Source: Saururus chinensis (lineage: Eukaryota > Streptophyta > Magnoliopsida > Piperales > Saururaceae). From it: a stretch of 64,000 nt of DNA. Each line of letters starts with the position of its first letter. Within the stretch, counting starts at the first letter, position 1. The stretch is taken from the NCBI GenBank assembly GCA_035235625.1, contig CP141142.1, positions 20,594,995 through 20,658,994 on the forward strand, given 5' to 3'. The translations under genes were made by a program, and so were the position numbers. Below the pieces are notes generated by a model. That model was not told where the DNA came from and made no database searches. It worked only from the letters and a program-made list of their open reading frames with translations. Below, piece after piece: positions 23,421-35,322 of the stretch.

Positions 23421-26233
23421 ATGTCTTCGCAATTACTACTGAGGAGACTCAAGCATCGACTGCTGTCATTCAAGGTACATTTCTGGTCTTGGATAAAATA
23501 GCAAAAATCTTGATAGATCCAGGGTCGACATATTCTTTCATATCATTCGATTTTGCTTTGAGCATTGGCTATCCTATTTTAAATTTAGGATGTGTCTTAG
23601 CGGTGTCCACCCCAATGGGAAAATCATTTTTAGCTCATCAATTTCTTCAAAGGGTACCTATCTCCTGAGAGAAATGTCAGTGGGAAATTGACCTCATTCT
23701 CCTAAATATGACTAACTTTGTTGCCATATTAGGTATGGATTGGTTAGTCAATAATGGGGCGTTAGTAGACTGTAAACAAAAGAAGGTGATCTTTAAACAA
23801 GGAGAGAGGAGTTTTACTTTTCATGGACTTAAGGATCATTCCAAGCCATGTATCATCTCGACAGTCAGGGCTCATCGGCTTTTAACCAAAGGATGTTAGG
23901 TTTATCTTGCCTATGTGGAAACTAGAGAGACTTCAACAAATAAGTTGGAAAGTGTTGTAGTACAAGACTTCTCTGATCTTTTTCCTGACGACCTCTATGG
24001 ATAACCACCGAAAAGAGAGATAGATTTTTCTATTGAGTTGACGCTAGGAACAAATCCTATCTCTAAGGAACCCTACCACATGGCTCCTGTGGAATTAAAA
24101 GAGTTAAAAATTCAATTGCAGGACTTGCTGGAGAAAAGTTTTATTCGACCCATTGTCTCTCCTTGGGGAGCACTGGTCCTATTTGTGAAAAAGAAGGACG
24201 GGTCATTAAGATTATGCATTGACTACGGACTCCTCAATGTTGTCACCTTAAAGAACAAGTATCATTTGCCTCATATAGATGACTTATTCGATCAATTACA
24301 GACAGCCAAAGTTTTCTCCAAAATAGACTGTCATCGGGTTACCATGAATTGAGGATACAAGATGAGGATATTTCTAAAACATCTTTCCGTACCTGGTATG
24401 GCCACTATGAGTTTTTAGTGACTACAGACTCCTCAATGTCATCGCCTTAAAGAACAAGTATCCTTTGCCTCATATAGATGACTTATTCAATCAATTACAG
24501 ACAGCCAAAGTTTTCTCCAAAATAGACTGTCGTCGGGTTACCATGAATTGAGGATACAAGATGAGGATATTTCTAAAACATCTTTCCGCACCCGGTATGG
24601 CCACTATGAGTTTTTAGTGATGCTATTTAGATTAACAAATGCCCCGACAGCCTTCATGGATCTCATGAATAGAATTTTTTGTCCCTTTTTGGTTAAATTT
24701 GTGATCGTATTTGTCGATGACATCCTCATCTACTCTAGTAGCTTAGAAGAACACCGAGTACATTTGCAAGTAGTTCTGCAAATGCTGAGGGATCATAAGC
24801 TATATGCTAAATTTAGCAAGTGCAAATTTTGAATGGAACAAGTGGTCTTCTTAGGACATGTCATTTCAAAGAATGGGGTATCGGTAGATGTGGTCATCAA
24901 ATGGGAAAGGCCGAAGACAGTAACAGAAATTCAGAGCTTCTTAGGCATTGCTGGTTATTACCGAAGATTCATCCATGGATTTTCAAGCACTACCTTGCCT
25001 CTGACAAAATTGACAAGGAAAGGAGTAAATTTGTTTGGGATGAGGCATGTGAAAAGAGTTTTCTAGAGTTAAAGAAAAAATTAACAACTGCACTTGTTTT
25101 GGCGTTGACGACTGGCAGTGGAGGATTTGTCATGTACAACTATGCTTCTAAAAGAGGCATAGGATGTGTATTAATGCAAAATGGAAAAGTCATAGCATAC
25201 GCTTCACAACAATTAAAGAAACATGAAGGTAACTACCCAACTCATGATTTGGAATTAGCAGGGGTAGTTTTTGCACTAAAAATATGGAGACACTATCTAT
25301 ATGGAGAAAAATTTGAAGTTCTTACTGATCATCAAAATTTAAAGTATATATTTTCCCAAAGTGATCTCAATATGAGGCAAAAATGATGGATTTAATATCT
25401 TAAGGATTATAACTTTTCTATTAAGTATCACTCTAGAAAAGCCAATGTAGTAGTTGATGCTTTAAGTCGTAAATCTGGGGGATTAGCCTTCATGCTTGTT
25501 AAGGAATGAAAACTATTGGAGTAAACAATAAGTTTCCAACCCAAAGTACAATCTGGAAACAAGAAATCTTTCATTGCCAACCTAGAAGTGAGATCGGTGC
25601 TAGTTGAATGTATTCTTGAAGGTCAAAAAGGTAATGAAGAAGTGCAAACTTTGCTTGAAAGATCTGACTTTATCAAAGGCTCAGATGGAGGTATTCGATT
25701 TCGAGGATGATTAGTAGTACTAGAAATACCTGAGCTAAAGGAAGACCTATTACATGAAGCACATTGGTCTCAATATACCATCCACCTAGGAGGAACAAAA
25801 TGTATCAAGATTTGAAAAGGAGTTTTTGGTAGAATGGGATGAAGAAGGATATATGAGAATATATTTTAAGATGTTTAACTTGCCAGCAAGTTAAAGCTAA
25901 CACCAAAAACCTTCGGGGTACCTTCGAATGATAGAGATCTCTGAGTAGAAGTGGGAACACATTACTATGGATTTTGTTTCAGCACTACCCAGGACTTCAC
26001 AAGGCCATGAATCAATTTGGGTAATCGTAGACCAACTCACAAAGTGTGCGCATTTTCTTCCATTAAGATAGAAACAATCCCTAAGTTCTTTGGCAAAATG
26101 ATACGTAAAGGAAATTGTGAGTCAGCAGTATCATTCCTTAGAAGAAACCACATGGGAGATGGAAAGTGAAATAAAGAAGTACCCTAAGTTATTCAACGAA
26201 CGAATAATTCAAATTTTGAGGATGAAATTTCTC
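23421..26233 (+). pseudogene. Chromovirus 2 pol, with duplication and integrase deletion
   Basis: Protease LIDPGSTYSFIS near 23510 and ILGMDWLVNNGA near 23730. RT starts at [12 protein letters not shown] near 24008, with [12 protein letters not shown] near 24205, a 199-bp tandem duplication, YGHYEFLVM near 24597, catalytic [10 protein letters not shown] near 24710 and [10 protein letters not shown] near 24848. RNase H shows [14 protein letters not shown] near 25096, [15 protein letters not shown] near 25243 and [13 protein letters not shown] near 25322. Integrase keeps a broken zinc-finger region (TCQQVKA near 25880) and VDQLTKCAHFLP near 26028. It then jumps near 26120 straight to the chromodomain end (ETTWEMESEIKKKYPKLF), so the catalytic core is deleted. 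Many stops. Confidence 0.88.
24221..24618 (+). repeat. 199-bp tandem duplication inside the RT of chromovirus 2
   Basis: 24221-24419 and 24420-24618 are near-identical (GACTACGGACTCCTC and GACTACAGACTCCTC at the starts). They differ at only a few sites. Both copies carry the same frame-breaking CATCGGGTTACCATGAATTG / CGTCGGGTTACC lesion, so the lesion predates the duplication. 199 is not a multiple of three, so the duplication itself shifts the frame. Confidence 0.95.
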
Positions 26234-26247
26234 TAAGGAGGGTAGAT
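26234..26247 (+). promoter_or_regulatory. Polypurine tract of chromovirus 2
   Basis: AAGGAGGGTAGA directly before TTGTATTGACCC, the 3' LTR start. A purine run abutting the LTR is the plus-strand priming site of LTR retrotransposons. Confidence 0.8.
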
Positions 26248-26690
26248 TGTATTGACCCTAATTTTCTGACATGATCTTTTTATAAAGTTTATTTTTTAAT
26301 AATTTCCTATGTTTCAGTTAGAACTTGGAGACACAAGTATAACAAGTCAAAAAACGTGTAAATCGGGGGTCAGGAACGAAAGTTACAACCTTGGGAAGTG
26401 TGTTCAACCGGCGGGACCCACTTTTATAGTGCGGGTAAACTAGCTCATAAGTAGCCTAGTCCCATAGGGCTCATCAATACTAGATCAATGGTACCAAGAA
26501 CGCCCGAAACCGAATCTGGGATAGGAAGTTACGCTTATTTAAATATTATGGTAAAAACAAAATAATAATATAAAAAATGATGATCGGCTTGGCTCGGCAC
26601 ACTCCCGGTGCGCTCCGAACGCATGCGTCATGCGCAATGAATGCGCTTGACAAGCACGCATTTGTTATGAGTTTGTGACGAATGCACGTT
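26248..26690 (+). repeat. 3' LTR of chromovirus 2, first part
   Basis: Matches 20027-20480. Interrupted at 26691 after GAATGCACGTT by the Tat-like LTR end. Confidence 0.87.
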
Positions 26691-28127
26691 TGTTGTTACG
26701 TCTGAAACATGACTTGAAGAAGTCAAATCTAGATTTGTTTTACTTGCCAATTGTAGTAGACAAGGTCGATCCACAGGGAAAGCCTTGTGCAACAAAGAAA
26801 AGTATTACGAAAAAGTAGAGGAATTAAAAATTTTAAGAAAGAAAGAGTAGAAGAGTATTGAGGGAATAACAAGTTAAGAAATCAAGAAGAGAAAACACTA
26901 AGACATTAAGGATCATTGTAACATCTAATGATGTTCTTCATGTATAATGTTATCTCAGGTAGAATCGAATGAAGATTCTATCTAACCAGAAGATATGAAC
27001 ATTAAATTTGAAATTAAAGATAGAAAATACTTTGGATAGATGAAGGATAAAAATAATTGTCTCCTAAAAATTTCTATGTGTCCAAATCATAAAAGATAGA
27101 AAAGGAGAGCCTTCAAGCATCTTATGCATCCAAATCACAAAGAAACAAGAAGAAGAACAATAAACATCACTTCAAATAAACCATACTTACTTCAAACAAT
27201 TAATAAAACATGAATAGAACTCCATTAGATTGTTACAAATCACCTTTAGCCTTAGCTTGAGAGCTTAGAATGCCATTAAAATAAAACTAAAAACAAAAAT
27301 ACAAAAGAAGAGAAGAAAAATAGGAGAAGAGAGCTCCAAAGAGGAGGGTATGATCCATCTATCACGTCCACCCCTCTATTTATAGGAATAGAAGGGGTTG
27401 CTTCAAAGGGGAAAGTCAAATCATATCTCCAGATTGCATCCTGATTGATTGCCTGATTGGTTACTTCTTTGGCAATGATTAGATTCTAAATAAATCACAT
27501 AAATCAATAATTTATTTAGCAAATAAGTATCTTTGAATCTTCTTTTAGTTATCCAATCAGCCTCATTGTCTTTCCTTATGTGTATCAATCATAATCAATG
27601 AAAATATTCTCCATGTGTTGGCCTCGGGTTAGTTTATTAGCTGTCCATTTGCATGCAAAATTCGACCCATAAGTCTTTAGAATTTGGAATTTCTTCCTGA
27701 ATTAACAAATATAGCCACAAAAGTCTTCTTTCCAATGCCACTAGAATCGTATCAATCCAAATTATACAGAGAAGATATAGTTAAAATACTATGGCTGTGT
27801 CAATCTATCCGAATCAGCTTCTTTCCTAATTTAGTTCTCTTGATGCAAATCTCAAATCCAATGGGTTCACAACGTTGTGTTCGACCATTCCATATATGTT
27901 TAGACCATTAAGAGCCCATTCTTGACTTTTAAATAGCTTTGGGTAGTTGGGCTTCACTTCCTCTTCCAGTTGGATCCTATTGAAGCCAGTTTAGACATGT
28001 AAACTCAATTAAGGTCCAGCTAACCTATTCAAAACATAAATAGCCCAAATAAGCAATGACATAACATAAAATAGGATTGCAATTTGAAATTTTAAAATAT
28101 TTTATTGAACATTATTTCAGTGCATCA
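26691..28127 (-). repeat. 3' LTR of the Tat/Athila-like element
   Basis: 1437 bp: plus strand TGTTGTTACGTCTG at 26691 and TTCAGTGCATCA ending at 28127, followed by the complement of the polypurine tract. The first 160 bp recur at 32572-32733. Frame 27684-27911 lies inside it and is not a gene. Confidence 0.88.
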
Positions 28128-28142
28128 AATACCCCCAAACCT
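28128..28142 (-). promoter_or_regulatory. Polypurine tract of the Tat/Athila-like element
   Basis: The minus strand reads GGTTTGGGGGTATT directly before the LTR start TGATGCACTG. Confidence 0.85.
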
Positions 28143-29848
28143 ACTTTTTGCTAGTCCTCGAGCAAAATAAAAATTAAAATAATAGAAAATAAAACTAACT
28201 ACTCCACTTCCGCAGGAAATCTCGATTGCATTTAGCATATGCAACAAGCCTTTAAACCCCTAGCTTACACTAGTGGACGAGTTGTGTCTCGTGAGGGTTT
28301 GCAGTGAATATACCCACAAAATTCAAAATTTTAATGATAGAAGAAAATTAAAATTAAAACCACGTCAAATTTACAAATCAACTCCTCCTAAACATGTGAC
28401 TTCATTTAGTAAAATCAATCATACGTAATACAACTTGTCTTCTTAAACAATAATTTATTCTGACAACTTCATATTGGTGGCAAGTACTACATATATAATA
28501 GTTTTAGAAAATTAGACATTGCTAAGTAATTATACAATCCCAATCTCAAGAATCGAACAACTCAATGTGTCTTATGTCCACTCAGCAATTTCAATTTTAA
28601 CACTAAAAAATAAGCATTGACATCCATTCATCTTCAAGATATCATAATAGAGAATCATACAAAACCTTCCTTAAAAAGTAAAACACCCTAGATCACCTGA
28701 CAACTCATTCAAGATACAATTACGTAATGTCCTACTAGAATTTTATGCCCATCTCACATGACATATGTAAGGCTTAGTCGTATTAAGCTTTATATAAGAT
28801 TCATATAACAAGTGTTAGGCCAGTGACTCCCAATCCAGTTGGCTCAGGGCACTAGGTGTTAAAACACCCCTCAGGTTTAATAACTTGAACCAAATAGGCT
28901 TCAAGACTAAACATGTTATAAATTAGTCAACTCTACCTTTTGACTCAAACACCATATGCTTAGTGAGGCACGCTGAGTCCCGGACTACTCAATAGAGTGA
29001 CTTTAATTCATTACAAATTTTCATTCTTTTTTCCACATTTTTTTCTCTTTTTTTTCTTGAGCACATTATACAATCAACTTGAATTATGTTGACAAAAAGT
29101 CCTCGACTGTTCTACAAACCAAGAATAGTGAAGCTCAAAACTCTATCATGATAACATGAATACTACTACATCATGCCAAAGTTTTACTCTCATAAGAAAA
29201 TAATTACTTAGATTCAATGATATCCACCAAGATGTAAGACCATAATCAGGGGCTCGAATTCTCACTTAGGCCAATGTCTTTCTTTTTTTTTTTCAAAATA
29301 GGAGCACAAGAAACCAATATGAAATAATCAGAACTCAAAATCATTAAATCTGCCAAGTCATATTCTAAGTAGTCTAATGTTATTAAATAAGGTCACATGT
29401 CTAGAATAAGAATCAATGTAAATAAGCAAAAACAAATCTAATTAATTTTTTCAATTTTTCATTTTTTTAAGTAAAACTAAAAACATAAAAGAAAAATATC
29501 TTTCTACACCCCCAAACCTAAATTAAACATTGTCCTCAATGTTGCAATATAAGAAAAGAGGAAAGAATATATAATATATTGGTTGATGGGCTCATGTACA
29601 TAGCTATCAAAAGAAAAATAATCAATAAAGCACAAACATAATCACATTAGGGTAAATCAATAATGAATCATATAAGCACACCCTAGTAATGATTAGAGCA
29701 ATCGACAAAGTTAATAAACTAAAAACCAACTAAAGAAAATAAAAAAAAAACTAACTATTAAACAAAAATAACTATCAAAACCAAAAGTGGGTTGCCTCCT
29801 AGGAGCGCTAAGTTTACTGTCTTTAGCCAGACACACCTCCATCTAAAC
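28143..29848 (-). other. Non-coding interior of the Tat/Athila-like element
   Basis: No frame above 60 codons. Near 29790-29830 it contains the complement of a phrase common in Tat/Athila interiors (GGTTGCCTCCTAGGAGCG on the plus strand). It also holds A/T-rich stretches and T-runs (29040-29058, 29283-29294). The pol domains expected here are absent. Confidence 0.7.
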
Positions 29849-32131
29849 TCATCCAGGGTCCTTCAAAGCAATTATCTTCTCTTTATTAATTCTAATCAAA
29901 TCAGAGTGAGTTAAGCAAATATTTAGTGGATCATCAGAATAAATAAAAGGAAAAGCATCCTCCACTAGACTCTCAACTATGTCAACCTCAAAAGTATCAT
30001 CGAAGTCTGATGGTTGTCTACTGGCATCAAATACATTTAACTCACATGTCAAGTTACCAAAAGAAAGCCTTATCACTCTATTCTGACAATTTATTAGAGC
30101 ATTAGATGTAGCAAGGAATGGATGACCCAAAATTATAGGGATTTGAGAAGATGCATTTGAAACCGGTTGTGTGTCTAAAACAATGAAGTCTACTGGAAAA
30201 TAGAATTTGTCCACTTGAATAAGGACATCTTCCACTATTCCTCTTAGCCTTTTGATTGAGCGGTCAGCAAGTTGAAGTGTTATGTTGGTGGGTTTCAAAT
30301 CTGCTAGACCTAATTGCTCATAAACAGAATAAGGTAAAAGATTAACACCTACCCCAAGATCAAGCAAAGCTTTTTCAATTCTATAATTCCCAATTATACA
30401 AGATATGGTTGGACAACCAGGATCTTTATATTTTGGTGGGGTGTTTTGTTGTAAAATTGCACTTACTTGTTCTGTCAAAAATGCCTTCTTTTGTACATTT
30501 AGCTTACGCTTAATTGTACAAAGGTCTTTCAAAAATTTTGCATAAGATGAAATTTGTTTAATGACATCTAAGAGAGGAATGTTAATTTTCACTTGTTTGA
30601 AAATTTCAAGAATGTCACCATTTTGCACCAATTTAGAAGAAGATTGTAATCTTTGAGGAGAAGGAGGAGGAATTGGAACAACACAATCAGAGTTGTTAAG
30701 TTCATCACCATATTTAGAATTCGAAGACTCCTTAGGTTCAACAACCTTCATTGGAATGTCTTTGTTAATGACTTTTCTATTTCTCAAAGTGGTGATGGAC
30801 TTAGCATGCTCTTCTTGTGAACTTGAAGACTTTAAATTTTCAATTACAAATTGACCTTTAGGATTTGATTGAGGTTGAGAAGGAAACTTCCCTTTTTCTT
30901 GAGTGCTAAAAGTTGTGGTCAATTGAGTGAATGAAGTCTTCAAGTCATTGATGGCTTGCATTGTTTAGTTGTTGATTGTTGCTTGACTTTGCATGAATTC
31001 TTGCAATGTGTTTTCAAGAGTCTTCTTATGTGGTGGAACATAATTTGAAGAAGAAGGGGGTACCTGCACATTAGATTCATTTCTCCAACTAAAGTTAGAA
31101 TGATTTCTCCAATTAGGAGTATAAGTTTCAGAATAAGGAGAAGAAAATGACCTTTTGTAGGTATTCATAGCATTTGCTTGAGTATGCAACACCTCTTGAA
31201 AAGTAGGGATTGTTAAACAATCCTGTGTTTGGTGTCCATCACTCTCACATATACTACAAATATCTTGTGCTTTTTGAGAAGCTTTAGACATGTTTTCCCT
31301 ATTAAATTCCATAGCCTCAACTTTTCTAGTTAAACTTGTAATTTTTGCATTTACATCATTCTCTTCTTTAAGAAGGTACATGCCCCCCTTAATTGTCCCA
31401 TTAGATATGATCTTATTAGTACTTTCATATTCATTAGAATCTTCCCATGATTGAGCATTTTTAGCTAACACATCAAAATAGTCCCATGCTTCCCCAGGTT
31501 CTTTACTCAAAAACTCTCCATTACACATCATTTCAACAAATTGCCTCATTTGAGAAGTTAAGTCATTATAAAGGAAACTAATTGTACGCCATGTTTCATA
31601 TCCATGATGTGGGCACAACAACAAAAGTTTTTTAAATCTCTCCCAACATTAAAAGAAAGTTTCATTTTCTTTTTGTGAAAAATTCATGATGTTCTTTCTA
31701 AGTGTATTAGTTCTATGGGAGGGGAAAAACTTTTTCAAAAATTCACTTTGCATTTCTTGCCATGATCCAATGGATCTTGGCTTCAAAGAATTCAACCAAT
31801 TTTTTGCCTTTTCCTTTAAAGAAAATGGAAAGAGTTTTAATCTAATAACATCATTTGAAACATTTTGGTTAGGCAAAGTTGCACAAACCTCTTCAAACTC
31901 TTTTAAATGCAAATATGGACTTTCCGAATCTAAGCCATGAAATTTGGGTAGTAATTGAATTACTTCCGGCTTGAGTTCAAAACCACCCACATTAGTTGGA
32001 AAAATCATGCAAGAATGAGAACTTGATCTAGTTGGTTGCAAATAATCACGTAAGGTTTTAACTTGAACATTTTGTGCATTATTATCCCCATTATCACTTC
32101 TTAGTTTCTCATTAGTTCGTAGATCCTCCAT
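29849..32131 (-). pseudogene. Gag-protease of the Tat/Athila-like element, nearly intact
   Basis: One continuous frame with only two in-frame TAA stops (31649-31651 and 30965-30967). The likely start is MEDLRTNEK at 32131; the frame stays open up to 32239. Gag blocks are LLPKFHGLDSESPYLHLKEF, EKAKNWLNSL, EFLKKFFPSHRT, then LLCPHHGYETW after the first stop. A CCHC knuckle CSICESDGHQTQDC lies near 31240. The last 370 codons hold an aspartic protease-like region, ALLDLGVGVNLLPYSVYEQLG near 30330, followed by LQLADRSIKRLRG and VDFIVLDTQPV. The usual DLGAS is DLGVG here. The frame ends at 29849 without pol. Confidence 0.9.
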
Positions 32132-32550
32132 TGTATCAAAATAAAGATAATTTTCAACAGATTTGTTAATTCTTTTCAATCGTCCAAAATTATCATGTAC
32201 CCATGTGAACATGCAACAACAATTTTTTTTTAGTAACAAATGAAAGTAAAAGTGAAAAAAATAAATGACAAAATATAAAAAGTTAGAGAGTTAGAAGTTT
32301 ATAGACAAAATTTAAATTACAAAATAAGGCCAAAGGCACTATCAAGGTACATGTTTGATCCTGAAATTTTTTTGGTGGTAACGTCGGTAGCGCCTCCAGT
32401 CTCATAAAAAAATTGCAGAATTTAAATACTAAAAGAAAATGACATAAAGTAAATGACTGAATTTAAAGAGTTAGTGTGCAAAAATAAAAGTTAGAGAATT
32501 AGTAAAGTTAGAGTGAGTTTTTCGTAACGGATTCTTGTCACACGTTGCAA

Positions 32551-32568
32551 TCCCCGGCAACGGCGCCA
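32551..32568 (-). promoter_or_regulatory. Primer binding site for tRNA-Asp
   Basis: The minus strand reads TGGCGCCGTTGCCGGGGA, 18 bases complementary to the 3' end of plant tRNA-Asp and the established primer of Tat/Athila elements. It lies three bases from the LTR end at 32572. Confidence 0.95.
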
Positions 32569-32571
32569 ATT

Positions 32572-32733
32572 TGTTGTTACGTCTGAAACATGACTATGAA
32601 GAAATCAAATCCAGATTTGTTTTACTTACCAATTGTAGTAGACAAGGTCGATCCACAGGGAAAGCCTTGTGCAACAAAGAAAATTGTTACGAAAAAGTAG
32701 AGGAAGGAAAAATTAAGAAAAAAAGAAGTAGAA
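32572..32733 (-). repeat. Remnant of the 5' LTR of the Tat/Athila-like element
   Basis: Only the primer-site-proximal 162 bp remain; about 1.27 kb present in the other LTR is missing. The sequence passes at AGAAGTAGAACAAAAGCCG directly into chromovirus 2 LTR. A deletion removed the outer 5' LTR together with roughly 200 bp of the host LTR. Confidence 0.85.
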
Positions 32734-33684
32734 CAAAAGCCGTATTTAGTCAAATTGAAGGCATGTTCAAAAGCCCCCCTTTCTTCTTTTTACTATTTCT
32801 GGACCGTTTCAAACCATGTTTAGTATGTTCAAAAGCCGTACCCCACAAAATTGAAGGCATTCTGTGCGTTGGGAAGGTTAGTCTGCCTAGTTGACCGCTT
32901 GAAGCCTAATATCTTAATTAGGGTTTTTCTTTATATTCTACGAGGCAATTTTCTTATACTCTACATGTGTTAGAGGTAGGTAGTTTTAAATTCTAATTGT
33001 ATACCGAGATTTTGACTCACCAAAGTATTGTTAAAGGTCTTCTTCTTATGTTTTAGAAAGAAACTGTGTCTTTAAAAGCATCTCCTCTTTTCAAAAGATT
33101 TCTCCGAGTTTTGGGTAACTGTACCCTCTGGATAGTTCCTGGTTTCTTGAAACTAGGGATTATTATGATGATTCTAGATACCGCTACATTTAGCTCTGGC
33201 GCACACTAGAACTGGGATATCATGGGAGATTCCCTTTCCTTACAGATTGCCCCTTGAGAGCAGGTGTAAGTCGTCTAGTATCGTGACATTCTGTGACCGT
33301 GTTTTTGGCCTTTTAATATTTTTTGAAGGAAAGATGACACTATTTTTACGACTATAAAGCATATTTTTATAACTTAACTCAACCTACTGAGTATGAATTT
33401 ACTCATCCACCCTCAGATTCTGTAGGTCTGTTACTCGAATCTGAAGGAGCTGACGAAGAGCTTTTTTAAATTTTAGTTTCTGTACTCTTTTTTGTAATTT
33501 ATATAATGTTTGTAGTGACTGATGTATAAAGGCATGCTATGCCCAATTTTGGAAAGCCTTGTATAATACAAAGTGTGTTGTAATTACTCTTTTGGTACAC
33601 GGTGATCCTTGACATTAGGAATTAAATTTTATTACTTTAAAAAAAAATATTTTCATTTATTTCAAAAATTCGAGAGGTGTTACA
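32734..33684 (+). repeat. 3' LTR of chromovirus 2, second part
   Basis: Resumes collinear with 20680-21640 (CTTTCTTCTTTTTACTATTTC near 32781) and ends GAGAGGTGTTACA at 33684, followed by the flank GTAGC. Confidence 0.87.
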
Positions 33685-34200
33685 GTAGCAAAGGGTCTGG
33701 CCCTTGGCCATGTCGAAGTATGCCTCCAAAAAGAGAAACAATCCGTAAACTGAGGTTGGTCCCCCAGTGTCATGCTTTAGCTCTTCAAAAAATATTCTAA
33801 TTAATCTTTAATAAATAGAGTTTGGTTCCCCTAGTGTCATGCTTCTTTTGAAAGAGTTATTGGGTACTTAGTCTGATATCATGTTGACCCACTATCCTAT
33901 ATTAATAGCTCCATTTTATTTTTCAAATGAACCAATTTTAGTTCACCTTGGAAACCCAAGTAGAGCTACAGAAGAAGTATATTAGTGTTTGTGTCTCCAA
34001 TTTTTTTACTTTCAAAAAACATATATCATACGTAGAGAAATTATTTATCTATTTCAATTTATTGGGGGTATATATCATGAGGATGTATATATATCTTATG
34101 TCATAAATACATATTTAAATTAATAATTATGTATATATTTACATATACATTTATAATTTATTTTATATATATTAACAATATACAATTTCAAAATCATATT
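33685..34200. other. AT-rich spacer
   Basis: Starts with the likely target duplication GTAGC. The phrase AGTGTCATGCTT recurs at 33767 and 33833. 34010-34190 is nearly pure A/T with TATATA runs. No gene. Confidence 0.5.
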
Positions 34201-34204
34201 TGAA

Positions 34205-34427
34205 TTCAAGTTCAAGCTCTACCTTGACCTCAAGCTGAGTATGAGTCAAGTTCAAGTGATATTCGAGTAGAGCCGAGTCAAGTAGGGTTATGCTTAAACT
34301 CAATACGAGCCAAGTTGAGCTTGAATCAAGTTAGAGCTGACCCCAATTCTAGTTGAGTTCAGTTCGATCCAAGCCAAGTCGAGTCTGCTCTACTCAACAA
34401 GCATGCTTGGCTCATTAACACCCCAAA
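34205..34427 (-). mobile_element. hAT-like terminal sequence, right copy, inverted
   Basis: Ends GGCTCATTAACACCCC on the plus strand. Read on the minus strand it begins GGGGTGTTAATGAGCCAAGC, differing from the start at 19191 at one position in 20, then continues with the same CAAGTTGAGCTTG-type motifs. The two copies face each other across chromovirus 2. Flanking octamers differ, so a single element is unproven. Confidence 0.4.
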
Positions 34428-35322
34428 TCAAACCTATAGGAGAAATAAATAATCAAATTTAAAGTAGGCTCCATAGTATAACTACGACCTTTAGGGTTTT
34501 GGGTTTACTAACCCTTAGCTAGTACATGAGACCCATTTATTTAAATTAATTCATATTATAGCCATTGATTTGTGATTGAAAATTTGATTAACCTGATGAG
34601 TGGGTCTTACTCATCAAAATGGCCCCAACTAAACTATTACAGTCTCCCCACGATTCGTCACAATCCATCTCAATTCTGCACCCCTTTTTAATGGTGGCCT
34701 ATAAAAATAGGCCCTCTTAAAAACTAACCTGAGAAATTTTTTCTTGGCTCATACATTTGGCCTAAATGTAGACATTAATGGACATATAAACAATGTACCT
34801 TATAATATAAGAACTTATTTAGCCCAATTAATTTTCATAATTATGACTTGGTGACTAACAAAAATAGTAAAGTAAAAACTTGCGAACTAGATCCAAGAGG
34901 TTCCCATGTTCACCCCCCACATATCTATTAGTCAAGCATCAAGGATCGTAATGAAAACATTTTTAAAATTTTGGCAGTAACAATTCTGGCTTTAGTATCC
35001 ATTTGTGTAACTGGTCCCACATTCCATAGGCCCCAGGAAGAGCCGTAATATACACTTCCCCCCTCTTGGCCCCTGCAGTTGTTTCGGTTTAACCAATGGG
35101 ACTACCATGGATTCAACCTTAGTCTTTGCTTAAAGCTTGCCCCACCTCATCTACAACACGAATAAAGACTCACTTGATCATTGAAACCTCTTGTATTGCT
35201 TTGCGTAGGACCAATTATCTTTTATGCTCTGGTATATTTAAACCTAACTTCCAGGCCAAGGAAGTAGCTCTACATAACTCCTATCCTTAGAGGGCCAAAA
35301 GACCATGATCCTATTTCATACC
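34428..35322. other. Spacer
   Basis: No frame above 60 codons and no LTR end apart from the boundary at 35323. The mixed base composition could represent old unique DNA. Confidence 0.5.

Larger units (their letters stand above)
26691..32733 (-). mobile_element. Tat/Athila-like gypsy element, gag-protease only, nested
   Basis: 3' LTR 26691-28127, polypurine tract, long non-coding region, gag-protease frame, tRNA-Asp primer site and a 162-bp remnant of the 5' LTR. Primer type, gag sequence and the GGTTTGGGGGTAT tract are hallmarks of the Tat/Athila branch. No RT, RNase H or integrase is present: between the protease stop (29849) and the polypurine tract there are only 1.7 kb of non-coding DNA. 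It is thus a non-autonomous derivative. LTR identity over the shared 140 bp is about 96% by eye, higher than that of the host element. Confidence 0.9.
20027..33684 (+). mobile_element. Chromovirus 2: decayed Ty3/gypsy element containing a nested element
   Basis: 5' LTR 20027-21640, gag from 22386, pol to about 26220, polypurine tract, then a 3' LTR split into 26248-26690 and 32734-33684 by the Tat-like element. Flanks GCAGC (20022-20026) and GTAGC (33685-33689) fit a 5-bp target duplication with one change. The LTRs differ by roughly 15% in their first 300 bp by eye, clearly more than those of chromovirus 1 or the nested element, so this insertion is older. Without the nested element it is about 7.6 kb. 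Confidence 0.87.

Noticed and set aside
27684..27911. A 75-codon frame in the Tat-like LTR.
   Set aside because: It lies wholly inside an LTR, has no domain and no support from the other LTR, where this part is deleted.
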